DNA from: Chionoecetes opilio
Taxonomy: Eukaryota; Arthropoda; Malacostraca; Decapoda; Majidae
Assembly: GCA_016584305.1 (NCBI GenBank)
Contig: JACEEZ010020519.1
Span: forward strand, 49,028-113,027
Length of the DNA: 64,000 bases
Direction of reading: 5' to 3'
Under the pieces are notes generated by a model. It ran no database searches. It was given only the letters and a program-made list of their open reading frames with translations, and was not told the origin of the DNA. This document shows, piece by piece, positions 21,560 to 33,498 of this stretch; position 1 is the first letter of the stretch, and every line of letters starts with the position of its first letter. The position numbers and the translations under genes are program-made.

Positions 21560-22190
21560 AAGCGTCAAAGGTCACAAGAAGAAGACTAATCGAAAGACAG
21601 ATTCAGATTCAGATTCAGATTCAGATTCTTCTCTCACCTCCCTCTCCAACCCCTTGATTTCTTCATTTTCATCCTTTCATCCTTGTGCAACCCTCTTGTG
21701 TTTTCTCATCTGCTTAGCTACTTTGAACATCTTCTGCCTGTGTTCAAGTTCTGACTCCGCTTCTCTGATGCTTGTTTCTTCGCTATTACCACTTACCTCT
21801 TAGCTTCATTTGTCTTTTCTCTATACACTACTTTATTCAGCTCACATCTTGATCGTTGCCACAGTTTAAATGAGATTCATTTCTCCCTAATTTTCTGTTC
21901 CACCTCTTCATTCCATCACCCTTCCTTTCTTTAGAGAAAGGTCTTCCTTTATCTACCTCTTCTTCCAGATGTTAGTCCACACACCTCTTCTCCAGCTCTC
22001 AGTATGCTTTCCTGTAAGTGGTACCAGTCTCCTTCTCCTACTTCCATCTTTGTTGCAAAGTTTTCTTCAAACTCTTGTCGGTCTCTTTCAACTTCCAGAG
22101 TTATATCCTCTTTATCCTCTTCATCTTTTATATTTTGAGGTCAACCCGTACCAGCCTGTGCTGCATCAAACAAGCCTCTTCAGGTATTGC
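21560..22190 (-). pseudogene. Probable RTE LINE inter-domain fragment
   Basis: Minus strand phrases RRLVPLTGKH, RRGVWTN, KEDLSLKKGRVMEW and ENREKW resemble the basic linker between endonuclease and RT in RTE elements. Many stops. A short GATTCA pentamer run is at 21600-21628. Confidence 0.35.
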
Positions 22191-22214
22191 CTTACAGTTT
22201 GTGACTCGCACACC

Positions 22215-22317
22215 TGACTACACTACGGGTACTACGAGGTGTAGTGGTAGCACGTTTGGTTGACAACCGAGAAGTCCCGGGTTCGATCCCCGGGCGGGTC
22301 GGAGATGGGCGGTCTTC
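22215..22317 (+). repeat. SINE-B, 5' half with tRNA-like head
   Basis: A-box-like TGTAGTGGTAGCACG and B-box CGGGTTCGATCCC form a good T-arm and an anticodon-arm-like hairpin with GAC in the loop. The acceptor ends do not pair, so it is a SINE head. The other half is at 23593-23700 beyond the piggyBac MITE. Confidence 0.65.
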
Positions 22318-22321
22318 TTAA

Positions 22322-23588
22322 CCCTAGAACACTTACGTGGGGTATGTCACCCCACGCTTAAGTGTTATTGTGCTCGCTGAGTTAATCGCGTGGATAGCCC
22401 GCTAAACTGCCGAGAAGTTTACCTTCAGGCTGCTGTTCGCATTTGTGGTGGAAGGTAGTGCTGTTGCGCTCTCGTGTGACCAGGTGGAGGTGGTTGGGGC
22501 ATCTCACACCCCACGTAAGTGTGGACGTACTATTTAGCTGGGGCATCTCACACCCCATACAGTGATAACGTAATATGTTCAGGGATTTGTGTTACTCCAA
22601 AATAGGTGTACTTAATTAGTGCTGGGGTGTGGGTCGCCCCAAGATTGTGTGGACGTATGATTTGCCTCGAGTGTTATTATTTTTTTGGTGTTTTCTATTG
22701 TTTGTTTTTTCTATCAATTAAGCAAGGTAAGATCGTTTTCTATTACTTAGTGGTAATTGAGTACTGAATATTACTGTAACAGAAAGTTTCTAGCACATAC
22801 TTTAACTATTAACTTTTTATTAAAATATCCTATAAGTTATTGTTCAATTAATGGAGTAAAAAAATTGTTATAAAAAGTTTGTGTTGTTTAAACGCACTCA
22901 TACTACTCTCAAAACATTAATTCATTTATTTTGGGTCGTCTCGGGTTTATAGAAAATGATATAAGATAGTAAAAAAATAATAAAGTAAATTGTTCACTTG
23001 CATAAAAATCCCCTATAAGTTATTGTTCAATTAATAGGGAGAAAAAACATGGTATTAAAATTTGGTGTTGCTCAAACTCACTCATATTACTATAAGAAAA
23101 TTAGTCTATTCATTTGGGATTGTTTTGGGATCATAGGAAAAAATATATAATAGTAAAAATATAATAAATTGAAAAATGCCATTTTTTACTTTATAAAATG
23201 CCCCTTTTTTTCTTCAATCCCGTACAGTTCGTTGTGGTGCGTTATGGTTGAGACTCTCTAGGCTGATGCTCCTGTAACCTGGGTATGGCTGGACAAAACT
23301 TGAAATCTTTGGCTTGAAAGGTTTCTTTATTATCAATTTTTATGTAAAGGCATATAGCAAATTTAAGAAATTTCAGTTTTTTTTTAGTTGCCCCTAAAAA
23401 TATTAGTTTTCTGTTGAATTCATTTGTTCTGGTGGGAAAATGAAAGAATATGTTTTGTACTTCATGTTCCTTTTCGTAGAATTAGTGAATTTTGATTGCA
23501 AGTATATTTTATTGATTTTCCAAAATGGGGTATGTCACACCCCATGTAAGTGTTGGTGTGACACAGCCATAGGGTAAATGTTCTAGGG
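22322..23588. mobile_element. piggyBac-type MITE, 1267 bp, inside SINE-B
   Basis: TTAA at 22318-22321 and 23589-23592 flank inverted ends CCCTAGAACACTTACGTGGG and CCCTAGAACATTTACC. Subterminal repeats of the type GGGGTATGTCACACCCCA and CACTTACGTGGGG occur at both sides and around 22500-22640. The interior is AT-rich with no transposase. The ends differ from those of the elements at 16104 and 51531, so a third piggyBac family must have mobilised it. Confidence 0.85.
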
Positions 23589-23592
23589 TTAA

Positions 23593-23700
23593 AAGCCGAG
23601 CCCCTGTCCACCCATCAGTGAATGGCTACTGGGTGTTAGCTGCGGGTTTGTGACCCGCCTCCCGGGATGGTTGTTTCGGCCAACACTAAGCACTAAGGAT
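23593..23700 (+). repeat. SINE-B, 3' half
   Basis: Continues the SINE broken by the MITE: GCCCCTGTCCACCCATCAGT, TGACCCGCCTCCCGG. The inverted form of the same body is at 62090-62275. Confidence 0.65.
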
Positions 23701-23722
23701 GAATGATAAAATGTATATACAC

Positions 23723-23850
23723 TACAGTAATCCCTCTCTAATTCGAACTTCGGATAATTCGACCTGTTTCAGGCCAAGTTCAAATTTTTCAACAGCTTCC
23801 CAACTTTCCATAATCAGAACTGAAGTTCGAATTTTCAGAGTTTTCTGCAG
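23723..23850 (+). mobile_element. Mariner/Tigger terminal fragment
   Basis: CAGTAATCCCTCTCTAATTC follows a TA and is succeeded by AATTCGA repeats typical of Tigger termini. The other end was not found. Confidence 0.35.
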
Positions 23851-24611
23851 CATCTTCCACCTCCTCTGTGCCATCCACTAAGTCAGCCAGCCTCTACATC
23901 GCTTCCAACATATTAAACACCTCAAGCACTGAAAATCTTACCTTACAAATCCCCAGAGTGACACCTGCCAGGGCTGCGTTCAGTAACGGTCATCCCCCCG
24001 CACCCTCCCTACTGAACGATACTGAACGCTTCACAATTTACATTGCTACCTAGATAGCAGCTGCCGAAATTGATCTCTGTGGCTATTCTTATTGTTCAAG
24101 AATAACTTGCTGATGACCCTGTATTTCATGCAGCACAAGTTATAGAAGCAAGAAATGAAATATTAAGGAGGCAAGAAGAGAGCGAAGAGGAGAGGCTTTC
24201 TTTGCTCTTTGTTTACATACCCTTATTGTGGCGCGAGCTGGCAACTCTGTAACGATCCACATCCCAGATCTGTAGTGCGGGGGTAGCTTGCACTAGGCAT
24301 ACTGTATATTAACGTCACCGTGCGCCTCCGTGTGCACCTGTGCGCGTTGCCTTACTGAACGCAGCCTTTGCCTGAAGCCGCTATCAGTGACGCCTGAGTG
24401 CTCAGTGTACAGTAGTACTGCATTTCAAGACTTCAGTATTAGCCATGTTTTGGCTGTAAAAAGAAAATGAGAAAAAAAAAGTATCCTTGAACCCTTTTAC
24501 TGCTGGTAGTAGGAGAAAGGGCTACAGTCCTGTGCTGAATTTCAGCTAAAATATGAACTATTACAGAAACAACTACTAACCCCATTTTGTGATACACAAT
24601 TACTTTGCTTA

Positions 24612-24905
24612 AGGCGCCTCCGTGGTGTAGTGGCTAGCGTCTCTAGCTATGAATCTGCGCGCCAGTGTTCGATTCCCAAGTAGGGTAGTCAGTGTGCAGC
24701 CCATCCAGCTGTTCATCCTTCCTTTCAGGGTTGGTCGATAAATGGGTACCTGGGGAAACCTGGGGAAGGTAACTGTGGTAACCCAGATGTCACACTAGCC
24801 CAGTGTCCCGGGCTAATGGGTTTCACCCACCACAGGTTCATAGGTAATGTGACGGAGATGAGCACCGAGGCCAAGCGCAGCTTAGCATACTTTACTTTAC
24901 CCCCA
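24612..24905 (+). repeat. tRNA-derived SINE (family C), full length
   Basis: Head with GTGGTGTAGTGGCTAGCGTC (A box) and GTGTTCGATTCCC (B box), a core with AAATGGGTACCTGGGGAAAC and CTAGCCCAGTGTCCCGGGCT, and a 3' end TTAGCATACTTTACTTTAC. Length about 290 bp. Confidence 0.7.
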
Positions 24906-25158
24906 CTTTATTTATTACTTTGTGTTTCAACCAGTGAAATATTGCAACCTCACCTAATTCGTGTGGCGTGTAATTCTCAATTCTTTAGTTTTGTGGGCAC
25001 ATCGGCCGTAAATGAATTTCAGCGTCGTATGTAACTACCCAACTCTAACAGGGGATAAGACACATTATTAATTGACAATTATATTGTTTCAATGTTTCAA
25101 GAAACATTCATGATTTTGTTTCGGAGTGTGAGGTGACCACAACAAAAGAATATTGGTA

Positions 25159-25229
<71 letters not shown>

Positions 25230-25324
25230 TATTAATTACTATTAATTTTACGATAATAATATATATTATTATTCTTATTCTTCTTATTATTATTACTATT
25301 ATTATTATTATTATTATTATTATT
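25159..25324. repeat. (AAT)n / (ATT)n microsatellites
   Basis: Two runs of opposite orientation, 25159-25225 and 25254-25324, forming a potential hairpin. Confidence 0.85.
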
Positions 25325-25329
25325 GTGTA

Positions 25330-25600
25330 TCAGTACCTGGTCGGATTCGAACCCAAGCACGTCTTACCCACCTCGCTATATGAAGGTATAAAAGGAAAGG
25401 ATACACACCCCTACATATCCTCCCCCCAGCCTCAGCTCGATAGGGGCAGGATGCGACTAATCTATTGTGGCCAGGACAGTAAAAAAAATAAAACATTTAA
25501 GACAAATTGTGCATCAGTACCTGGTCGGATTCAAACCCGAGCTACAGAGTCTTACCCACCTCCCACGGTGGGTACCCATGACGCCCTGTGCTCGGGTTGT
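25330..25600 (-). repeat. Two tRNA-like B-box repeats
   Basis: The segment TCAGTACCTGGTCGGATTC occurs at 25329 and 25514. On the minus strand it gives GGGTTCGAATCCGACC, a B box. Likely ends of SINE copies in tandem; no full tRNA fold. Confidence 0.4.
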
Positions 25601-25663
25601 TGATAAAATGTTGATAAAATATGACTTAAAGATGATTATAATGGTTCCATGACGATTCATACC

Positions 25664-26205
25664 GCGGACAACTCATACCGGACAACTCATACCCCGGACA
25701 ACTCATACCGGACAACTCATACCCCGGACAACTCATACCCCGGACAACTCATACCGGACAACTCATACCGGACAACTCATACCCCGGACAACTCATACCG
25801 GACAACTCATACCCCGGACAACTCATACCGGACAACTCATACCCCGGACAACTCATACCGGACAACTCATACCCCGGACAACTCATACCCCGGACAACTC
25901 ATACCCCGGACAACTCATACCGGACAACTCATACCCCGGACAACTCATACCCCGGACAACTCATACCCGGACAACTCATACCCCGGACAACTCATACCCG
26001 GACAATTCATACCCCGGACAACTCATACCCCGGACAACTCATACCCGGACAACTCATACCCCGGACAACTCATACCCGGACAATTCATACCCCGGACAAC
26101 TCATACCCCGGACAACTCATACCCGGACAACTCATACCCCGGACAACTCATACCCGGACAACTCATACCCCGGACAACTCATACCCCGGACAATTCATAC
26201 TCCGG
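25664..26205 (+). repeat. Minisatellite, CGGACAACTCATACC units
   Basis: About 34 head-to-tail units of 15-17 bp differ mainly in the number of C residues (ATACCGG, ATACCCGG, ATACCCCGG). The long open frame across it is a consequence of the repeat and not a gene. There are no spacers of unique sequence, so it is not a CRISPR array. Confidence 0.9.
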
Positions 26206-26335
26206 TCACTGAATAGTTTACTTATTGGAAATAATTAAATATATTTTTCAATGTTTATAAATAATTAATAAAGGCCTATAACGTCTCATATATACTTTTT
26301 TGGGGCATATATATATATATATACTCGTATATATG

Positions 26336-26367
<32 letters not shown>

Positions 26368-26379
26368 TTTGCCTATAAT

Positions 26380-27545
26380 TTTTTCAATACTTGTATATGA
26401 TAGAATAAGCTTGTCCATGTGTTAATTGGGGGTTTCAGGTCAGACTGCTGAAAATTGAAAAAAATCGGTTTAATATTTTTTTTTTATTACTACAGGTTGA
26501 AGTTCCCAAACTCGGCAACCTCGGGACCAGCGCCGAGCCGAGTAATGGAATTTTCCGACTTTTAGAACGTAGATATATTAAGGGGAAGAAAAGCCATCCA
26601 ACTTCTTCATAAGGTGAATTTTCTCAGAAATAGGTAACACATTGTTCTTCCTTTTCTTTTCACTTCCACCAGTAGGTGTTCCTGGACGTTTGGCAGCCAT
26701 AATACCAATAACAGACCTGTAGAAGTACACAAAATAACAGTGTACACAACTCTAGTCACAACACCACTGAACAATAACAACAAACAAATCGGCGGGAGAA
26801 ACCAAGCGGCCTAGTGTGGTGGCACCTAGCGGCCGACCCGGCAACTACGCGCCGGGTTTTGGGTGTTCTGCCGTGTTTTGGAAAATCCAGACCCATAGCT
26901 GAGTTTTGGGTGTTGCCGAGCCTTGGGATGCCGAGTTTTGGGTGTTGCCGAGTCTTGGGATGCCGAGTTTGCGAACTTCAACCTGTATTATTCAAAATCT
27001 AAGCTTCATTGGGGATTGCAAATGGTTGCATTTAGACGGCATTAGTGTGGACTTTATTCAATTAGTGCCCGGTATGGGTATGTCAAAAAGTATGAGAGCG
27101 GTAACTCTTACAATTTGTATCTATTTTACACTTTGTTACCCTCTATCTCAGTTAATTATTGACGGATTGTTCATTTTTACTGGGCATATCATTGACATTA
27201 TCCACTATATATGTGCAAAGAATGAGCTCTGAGTGGGCCTTAGCTTTGAAAAATGAAAAAAAAAAATTTCCTTTTTTTGCAGTTTTATGCTCATCCCATT
27301 CACGCACCAAGAATGATAGAGACTTGAGTTCCGGTATACTTTTAGAAAGTAATGCTATCTACCTCCAAATTAAAACGTTTGAGGAATTCAATGAAAAATA
27401 TGCTCTGTATAATTGTTCAAAAATGAGCTTAAAATAACTTTTTTGAAGATTTTCAAAGTCTTCCCGTTTCAAAAGGGAGGTTCATTCAGGCATGAAATTC
27501 ACTCTATATTGTGTAGAATCCAATGCTGCTTGCCATTTGAGAGCA
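26380..27545 (+). repeat. Satellite-like unit, inverted copy of 41150-41890
   Basis: Shares with the reverse complement of 41150-41890 the landmarks AGACGGCATTAGTGTGGACT, CACGCACCAAGAATGATAG and GTAGAATCCAATGCTGCTTG. The copy here is interrupted by a Tigger remnant at 26493-26985 and ends in a 50-base A run. Confidence 0.8.
26493..26985 (-). mobile_element. Tigger remnant (family B, copy 1)
   Basis: Ends CAGGTTGAAGTTCCCAAACT and an inverted copy, with TA on both sides. On the minus strand it keeps the start of a transposase (MAAKRPGTPTGGSEKKRKNN), equal to copy 2 at 39339. The uninterrupted target is visible at about 41725-41740. Confidence 0.8.
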
Positions 27546-27723
<178 letters not shown>

Positions 27724-27842
27724 GAGAACCTCATTTAACCGGCATTTAAAACAACGGCAGCCTCAAAACAACGGCACTAATTGACCCAGGCATTAATTAG
27801 GTATAATTATTTCAAAAACTGAGAAAATCGGCAGAAATTTAG

Positions 27843-28640
27843 TTGGGCAAGGCTGTGGTCTACACAGACTCCCTCTCCTCACTCCACCTCCTCCTCTCCC
27901 GCCATCCACGATCCTCTACGTCCCTCGTCCACACCATCCAGAGGGCCCTTCACCTTACCAACGAGGGGTGGGAGACCGCCTTCCAGTGGGTTCCCTCCCA
28001 CGCTGGTATCCCAGGCAACAAGGTGGCTGATTCTGCTGCCAGGATGGCCTTAACAGATGTAAACACGACACCCTTCCCTCTGCCGCTCTCCACAGCCACA
28101 CGCCTCATCTCCCGGGTCTGCCGCTCCACCTGGAATAACACACTCGGCGATGCCCTCCGCACCACCTCCATGGGCCAATACCGCAGTGACTCTTCCCCCC
28201 AGCCGTGGATACGGAAAAAGTCCCGAGTCCTGGATGTCACTCTCACCCGCCTCCGCCTGGGGCACACGACACTCACAGCTCACCTGCATCGCCTCCGTCT
28301 GTCCCCTGACCCCCACTGCCCTTGGTGCATGAATTTTCCGGCGACTATTGACCACTTTCTGCTGCAGTGTCTGGCACTGTCTGCGCTTCCACTCACACCG
28401 TGTAGTGCTACATTCTCAACTCCTCGCCCTGAATGTCACCACCTTTGACCTGCCCACCCTGCTGGCGGCGGCTGGCGTTCCCCCCTCTTGGCAACACGCC
28501 GTCATCCGCCTCACCTGTGCCTTCCTGAGGAAGACAGGTCAACTACCGCGCCTGTGATATGATACGAGAGGTGTAAATTAGGGTCTATTTTCAATATACG
28601 AGATCGAAAATCCAATGATACCACATTCAAACTGGGGTGA
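27843..28640 (+). pseudogene. I-type LINE RNase H and C-terminal fragment
   Basis: Frame 27843-28448 encodes an RNase H domain: VVYTDSLSSL with the first catalytic Asp, FQWVPSHAGIPGNKVADSAA with the His and Asp region, then a conserved tail with LTRLRLGHTTLTAHLHRL and a Cys/His cluster CPWCMNF..DHFLLQC. A frameshift leads to TCAFLRKTGQLPRL and a stop at about 28557. RNase H domains after the RT are a mark of the I group. RT and endonuclease are absent. Confidence 0.75.
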
Positions 28641-28715
28641 GTAAAATTATCAAGTTCAAAATGCGCACCCTACCATTCCCGGGCTGGACAAGGGGGATTT
28701 GGTTGACCCCAGTGA

Positions 28716-28930
28716 GGTCACCCCTAGCAAGCCGTGACCTGAAGGGTAATTAAGCATATGGTGCGGCCTGACATTTAGGGGTAATTAGCAGGTGTGCGGC
28801 CCCAACCTTGGGACCGCAGTCAGGTCACCCCTAGCAAGGCGTGACCTGAAGGGTAATTAAGCATATGGTGCGGCCTGACCTTTAGGGGTAATTAGAAGGT
28901 GTGGGGCCCCAACCTTGGAACTGCTACACT
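28716..28930 (+). repeat. Tandem duplication, 107-bp unit
   Basis: GGTCACCCCTAGCAAG starts at 28716 and again at 28823; both units continue through GGGTAATTAAGCATATGGTG and AACCTTGG with few differences. Confidence 0.8.
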
Positions 28931-29519
28931 ACCTTCTCTTGTATCACGTGGCGTCCCATACATTACAACGTCTTTTTTGCTTGTTATGCATGTTTTATGT
29001 TTAATTAATGTGCAGTTATGTTATTTTGTGTGCTATTTTCTCTTTCAGAATGCTTTTTCTATAGAATAGGTAGTACAGTGTGGGTAATATAGACGCTGCG
29101 TGTTTATTGTGTTTGCTATAGTTTATTTTAGCTTGAAAAACATGTTTTTTTTTTCTTTTTTTCTTTTTTTTCTTCAAATTAATGGGGTCCTGGAACCAAA
29201 CCTATATTTTACCATTAGTTATGTGTTTCGTTATACGAGATTTTGCTTTACAAGTAAGCCAGGTGGAACCTAACTGCTCGTATCTTCGGGACTTCCCTGT
29301 ATATACCGTATTTGCCGGCGCCTTATGCACTTTTTTCCCTTAATAAGGAATGCAAAGTTCACCCTGCGTCTAATGCGGCCATATTAGCGCATGAGTGGTC
29401 GGGCAGAGAATGCAGAACAGCCGGTGGTATATTACTAAAGGGGTCTGGAGTTATCTGTGTTGAGCAGTAGTTCACTGAGCACAAATTTGTAGCTGTGTTA
29501 TCAACAGTAATGCATAATA

Positions 29520-29585
29520 CAATAAACCCTTCATGCTTGCGGGTTTAAGGCTCGCGGATTTGATTACTCGCGGGTTTTCAACACC

Positions 29586-29617
<32 letters not shown>

Positions 29618-30347
29618 TTCTTTCTTTCTTCTTCTTCTTCTTCTCTACTCCCTCCCAATTGCTTGCTCTCTACAGGGGCCTTATCCGCCCATGTATGGAG
29701 TATGTCTCACATGTTTGGGGAGGATCCACTCATACAGCTCTCCTAAACAGGGTTGAGTCAAAAGCTTTTCGTCTCATCAACTCCTCTCCTCTGACTGACT
29801 GTCTTCAATCTTTAAATCACCGCTGCAATGTTGCTTCTCTTGCTCTCTTCTACCGTTACTTTCATGCTCACTGCTCTTCTGAACTTGCTAACTGTGTGCC
29901 TCCCCCACTCCCGTGGCCTCGCTGCACAAGACTTTCTACTCATTCTCATCCCTATTCTGTCCATCTTCCTAATGCAAGAGTTAATCAGTATCTATACTCT
30001 TTCATCCCTTCCACTGGTAAACTCTGGAACTCTCTTCCTGTTTCTATTTTTCCACTTTCCTATGACTTAAATCTTTTCACAAGAAGAGTAACAAGACACC
30101 TCCCCAACTAAATTGGCCTACCCCTTTGTTTTTATTTTATTCTCTTACTGTCTTCTTTATAGGGACTGGCGACTAAGCGGGCTTTGTGTTACCCATTTTT
30201 GTTGTGCCCTTGGCCAGTTCCTTGTGATGTAAAAAAACAAAAAAACAACAACTATGGGTAAATGAATGACTAATGTCATGCTCGCGGATTTACGATACTC
30301 GCGGGTGTCTCTGTTCCCTAACACCCGCGAGCATGTAGGGTTTAGTG
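29520..30347. mobile_element. Tigger-like element carrying a LINE-J fragment
   Basis: Ends CAATAAACCCTTCATGCTTG and inverted GAGCATGTAGGGTTTAGTG with TA flanks. Copy 1 of the surrounding element reads GCATAATACCAAG across the same point, the empty site. The interior is almost only LINE-J copy 2. Confidence 0.8.
29640..30235 (+). pseudogene. LINE-J copy 2, 3' fragment
   Basis: Encodes LYRGLIRPCMEYVSHVWGG to SYDLNLF near the end and the 3' untranslated GGGACTGGCGACTAAGCGGG. Begins after a long C/T tract. 5' truncated. Confidence 0.8.
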
Positions 30348-31489
30348 TACTAAGAAAAGGTTGGAGTTTCAGAGAAAATAAGAGCTGGGGCAACAAGATA
30401 GCGATTGTTGCTGCCAAGATGGCCGTGTCAGATGTAAACATCATCCACTCCCCTCTGCTGCTCTCCATTGTAAAACGTCTGATATCTCAGGTCTGCCGCT
30501 TCACCTGGGATACTTCACTCGGCGACGCCCTCCACGCACCCACCATGGGTCATTACCGCTCAGACTCCTCCCCGCACCCATGGAAAAGACAAACATCCCG
30601 CATATTAGATGTCGCCTTAACCCACATTCGACTCGGGCCACACAAGTTGACACAACAGTTGAAATGAGATGATAGAAGGGAGGCAGAAAATAGTGTTGGA
30701 ATTTTCGCTGGAATGAGTATTGTTGATAAATGGAATAGTGAAACAAAGAGCGTGTTAAAGTTTTATTTGAAGGAGTGAGCGGTGAGAGGGAGATGTGGTA
30801 TCTTGGGGAGTCTGTCTATACACACAAGGATAGAGAAAGGGCATCGTGGCCTTGTTGTTTATTTGACAGCGAGTCATTGTACAACGTGGGGACAAGAGGT
30901 GCGCGGCGTGTGTGTCTCTGTGTGTCCTTTGGCTGCTTGAATTACATGGCTGGTGTTGCAGTTGTGTCGGCGAGGAAAAGTCAGGTCAGCGTCAGGTCAC
31001 CCTCGGGCCTCTAATCCTGGTCCCAGACAGGGGGGTGGCCTAAGCCGATGCAGGTGTGTATGTGCGTGTGTGTGTTAGCGCCGCTACAGTGGTAAGCAAG
31101 GTGGGATAGGAGACAGCATAGGCGTTTGTACCACCTCGACCCCTCAATCCTCACCCCTGTACCTCTACGGATAAGGAAACTGTATGAAAGAGTGCTAGTA
31201 AAATGGCTGCAATGGTACCTGTAGACGGGACAAAAGTCTTCCACACGGTACACCAAAACCAAGACCCCTCACGGCGCCACACCGTCCGCCTCAAGGCCGA
31301 ATCACACAATACCATCATGGTGAAATTGGTGACAGGGCACCGTCTCATCATACCCGTTAGAACTTTTTATATTCAAACAAATAGACGTGTTACACTAAAC
31401 GGCTGTCACGTAACGGTTTCTGGGGAAGAATATTTTAACGTAATGAGACTGTGCCGTGCTGATAATTGTCGTTTTCTCAAGGCTTTATA

Positions 31490-31865
31490 GGCCTCTTCCA
31501 TTTGCGACATTTCAAGAACCAGTTCACGGAACCCAAGAGTTCAGGCGTTCCATTTGCGCACGAAAACCTGGGTCCGAGGCAAAGCGCGTAGTGACTCAGC
31601 AATACCCGTGAACTTTCTCTACTCACATTGAGAGGTGGGTAGCTTGGGTAGAGTTTTCAGTTCATAACAAACAATGGTCGCCTTGGGCCCTATTTCTCTT
31701 ATCGTGAAGGGTTTTCCGCATGCACGAGTCGGAGAGGATGTCAGACGGCATAATAGAGGCATACATGACGTTCATGACGTTGGTGGCCATGCGTTCCTGC
31801 GATCTTAAACTTGATATGATCCCTTCACATAGCAGCTAGCTGAGTTATATCTCTAGTTGTCTCTC

Positions 31866-31932
<67 letters not shown>

Positions 31933-31962
31933 CTCTCTCTCCTTATCTCTCTCTCTCTCGTT

Positions 31963-32025
<63 letters not shown>

Positions 32026-32169
32026 TTGCCTCGCCAGCTGAGTATGTTTGTAAACAAAAAACGGGGTTTTTGCGTTCCATTTGTGACACGTGAACCCAAC
32101 CCTGAACCCAGAACCCAACCCTGAACTGAAAGAACTGGTTCATGCAGCTTGGGCACAAATGGAAGAGGC
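31490..32169. mobile_element. TIR element GGCCTCTTCCATTTG
   Basis: Ends GGCCTCTTCCATTTGCG and inverted CAAATGGAAGAGGC are flanked by TTATA direct repeats (31485-31489, 32170-32174). Contains a (CT)n tract. No coding region. Superfamily not determined; the target duplication reading could also be a shorter TWA type. Confidence 0.5.
31868..32022. repeat. (CT)n microsatellite
   Basis: Two long CT runs separated by CGTTATCTCTCTC spacers, about 155 bp in total. Confidence 0.9.
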
Positions 32170-33498
32170 TTATAATATGTACCCAAAACAATGTCTTTTA
32201 GAGTTCAACTCCTCTTCTTCATCCGACAGAAGTGCTATTAAAGCAAATTTCTTCAACCATAGCCTCTGAGGCACCATGTCTGCTTAGAGGGTGAGCAGGA
32301 ACAGCCGAAAATGACGGAACCATGACGAATAGTGTGAATACAAGGCACGGCTGACAGAACGCTGCCGTGATTTCAGAGTGTGAATCAGCCTTCACCTGTA
32401 CCTTCCTGAAGAAGACTAATCAACCCTCGCGACTGTGATAGATTCATAGGTGTAAACCAGTGCAAATATCGTCGATCCCGACAACGGTGCCCTTCAACAA
32501 TTACAACAATAACAACAAGGTACAGATGGTTACCTTACAGTGTTATCTAAATATCTTCGTGAATCTTTGTTATTGGACAACCACCGATTTCGAGGCCGAA
32601 ACTTAAGTCCTCCTGAATAGTTTTGATGTGTTTTGAATTAATCTGGCTCTCGATTTTGTCGGAAATCAATGTTTGTTTACATGTGTGTATGTGGGGGAGG
32701 CAATCTGCCCCTCCAGGTCCAGGGGGAGGCAAACATTGCTACGCTTCACACTGCCATATTATTGGTCATTTTCGTTTTTCTCTATATCATCTGTTACTGA
32801 ACCAAACCTCACCTCTAACCTAACCTAATCTGATTTAACCTAACTTAACTTTCTGGCTGAAGTAACGGTAGATTTTTGGTACTACGTGTAATTCCATTAT
32901 TATTCAATTGCGCCATGGGAAATGGGGTTCAAAATACTCATAATGAAGAAAGCTACACGATGGTGTCGGTAAGAGTCCTAGGACTTTTGAAAGCCTACTA
33001 CCAAAATAATACCAATATCTATACTGCAAATTTTCCACAGTCTAAACACATAGCAGAAAAGCAACAAAGGCATACCTACAACTTTAAATCTAAGCTATAT
33101 GTCATAGGTAAATAATATTAGAATATCAATTCGTGGGGGCATCCTGCAATATATTATGATTTATGACCGATTTTGGTTACCCTGTCATTCTCTTTACATT
33201 TTAACTAGTATAATTTTTCATTCACATTCATTGCACTGTGAATATTGTATTTAGGTACATGCTCATAATTATAATCATTTGCTTTCCCCTACAAATCTTT
33301 TTTTTTTTAATAACTTGATAATTTTACGAGAGAAAAAAAATTCCCTCAAAAACACCAATATTTTTTCTTCTTCTCAAAACCTCTTTGTAAAATAGGGGTG
33401 CGTCTTATGCGGAGGTGCGTCTTATGCGCCGGCAAATACGGTAGTATATACGGGAAGGAGATTTTCTCTGAGACAGATCTCGTTAAAAGTGATAGCTA

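Larger units (their letters stand above)
29306..33441. mobile_element. TIR transposon CCGTATTTGCC, copy 2, with nested insertions
   Basis: Ends CCGTATTTGCCGGCGCCTTA and inverted TGCGCCGGCAAATACGG with TA flanks. Compared with copy 1 (10362-11976) it carries at least two insertions: the Tigger at 29520-30347 and a segment at about 31320-32385 that contains the GGCCTCTTCC element. The LINE fragment with RNase H tail (30355-30660) is longer than in copy 1. Confidence 0.75.

Noticed and set aside
22230..22300. Possible tRNA gene (Val-like anticodon arm)
   Set aside because: The T-arm is good but the acceptor ends do not pair and the body continues into a SINE seen elsewhere, so it was called a SINE head.
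25664..26205. CRISPR-like or coding repeat array with a 187-codon frame
   Set aside because: Units are contiguous without unique spacers; the frame follows from the repeat.
32547..33115. Short frames in the CCGTATTTG element copy 2
   Set aside because: Equivalent sequence in copy 1 (11100-11680) does not keep these frames open.
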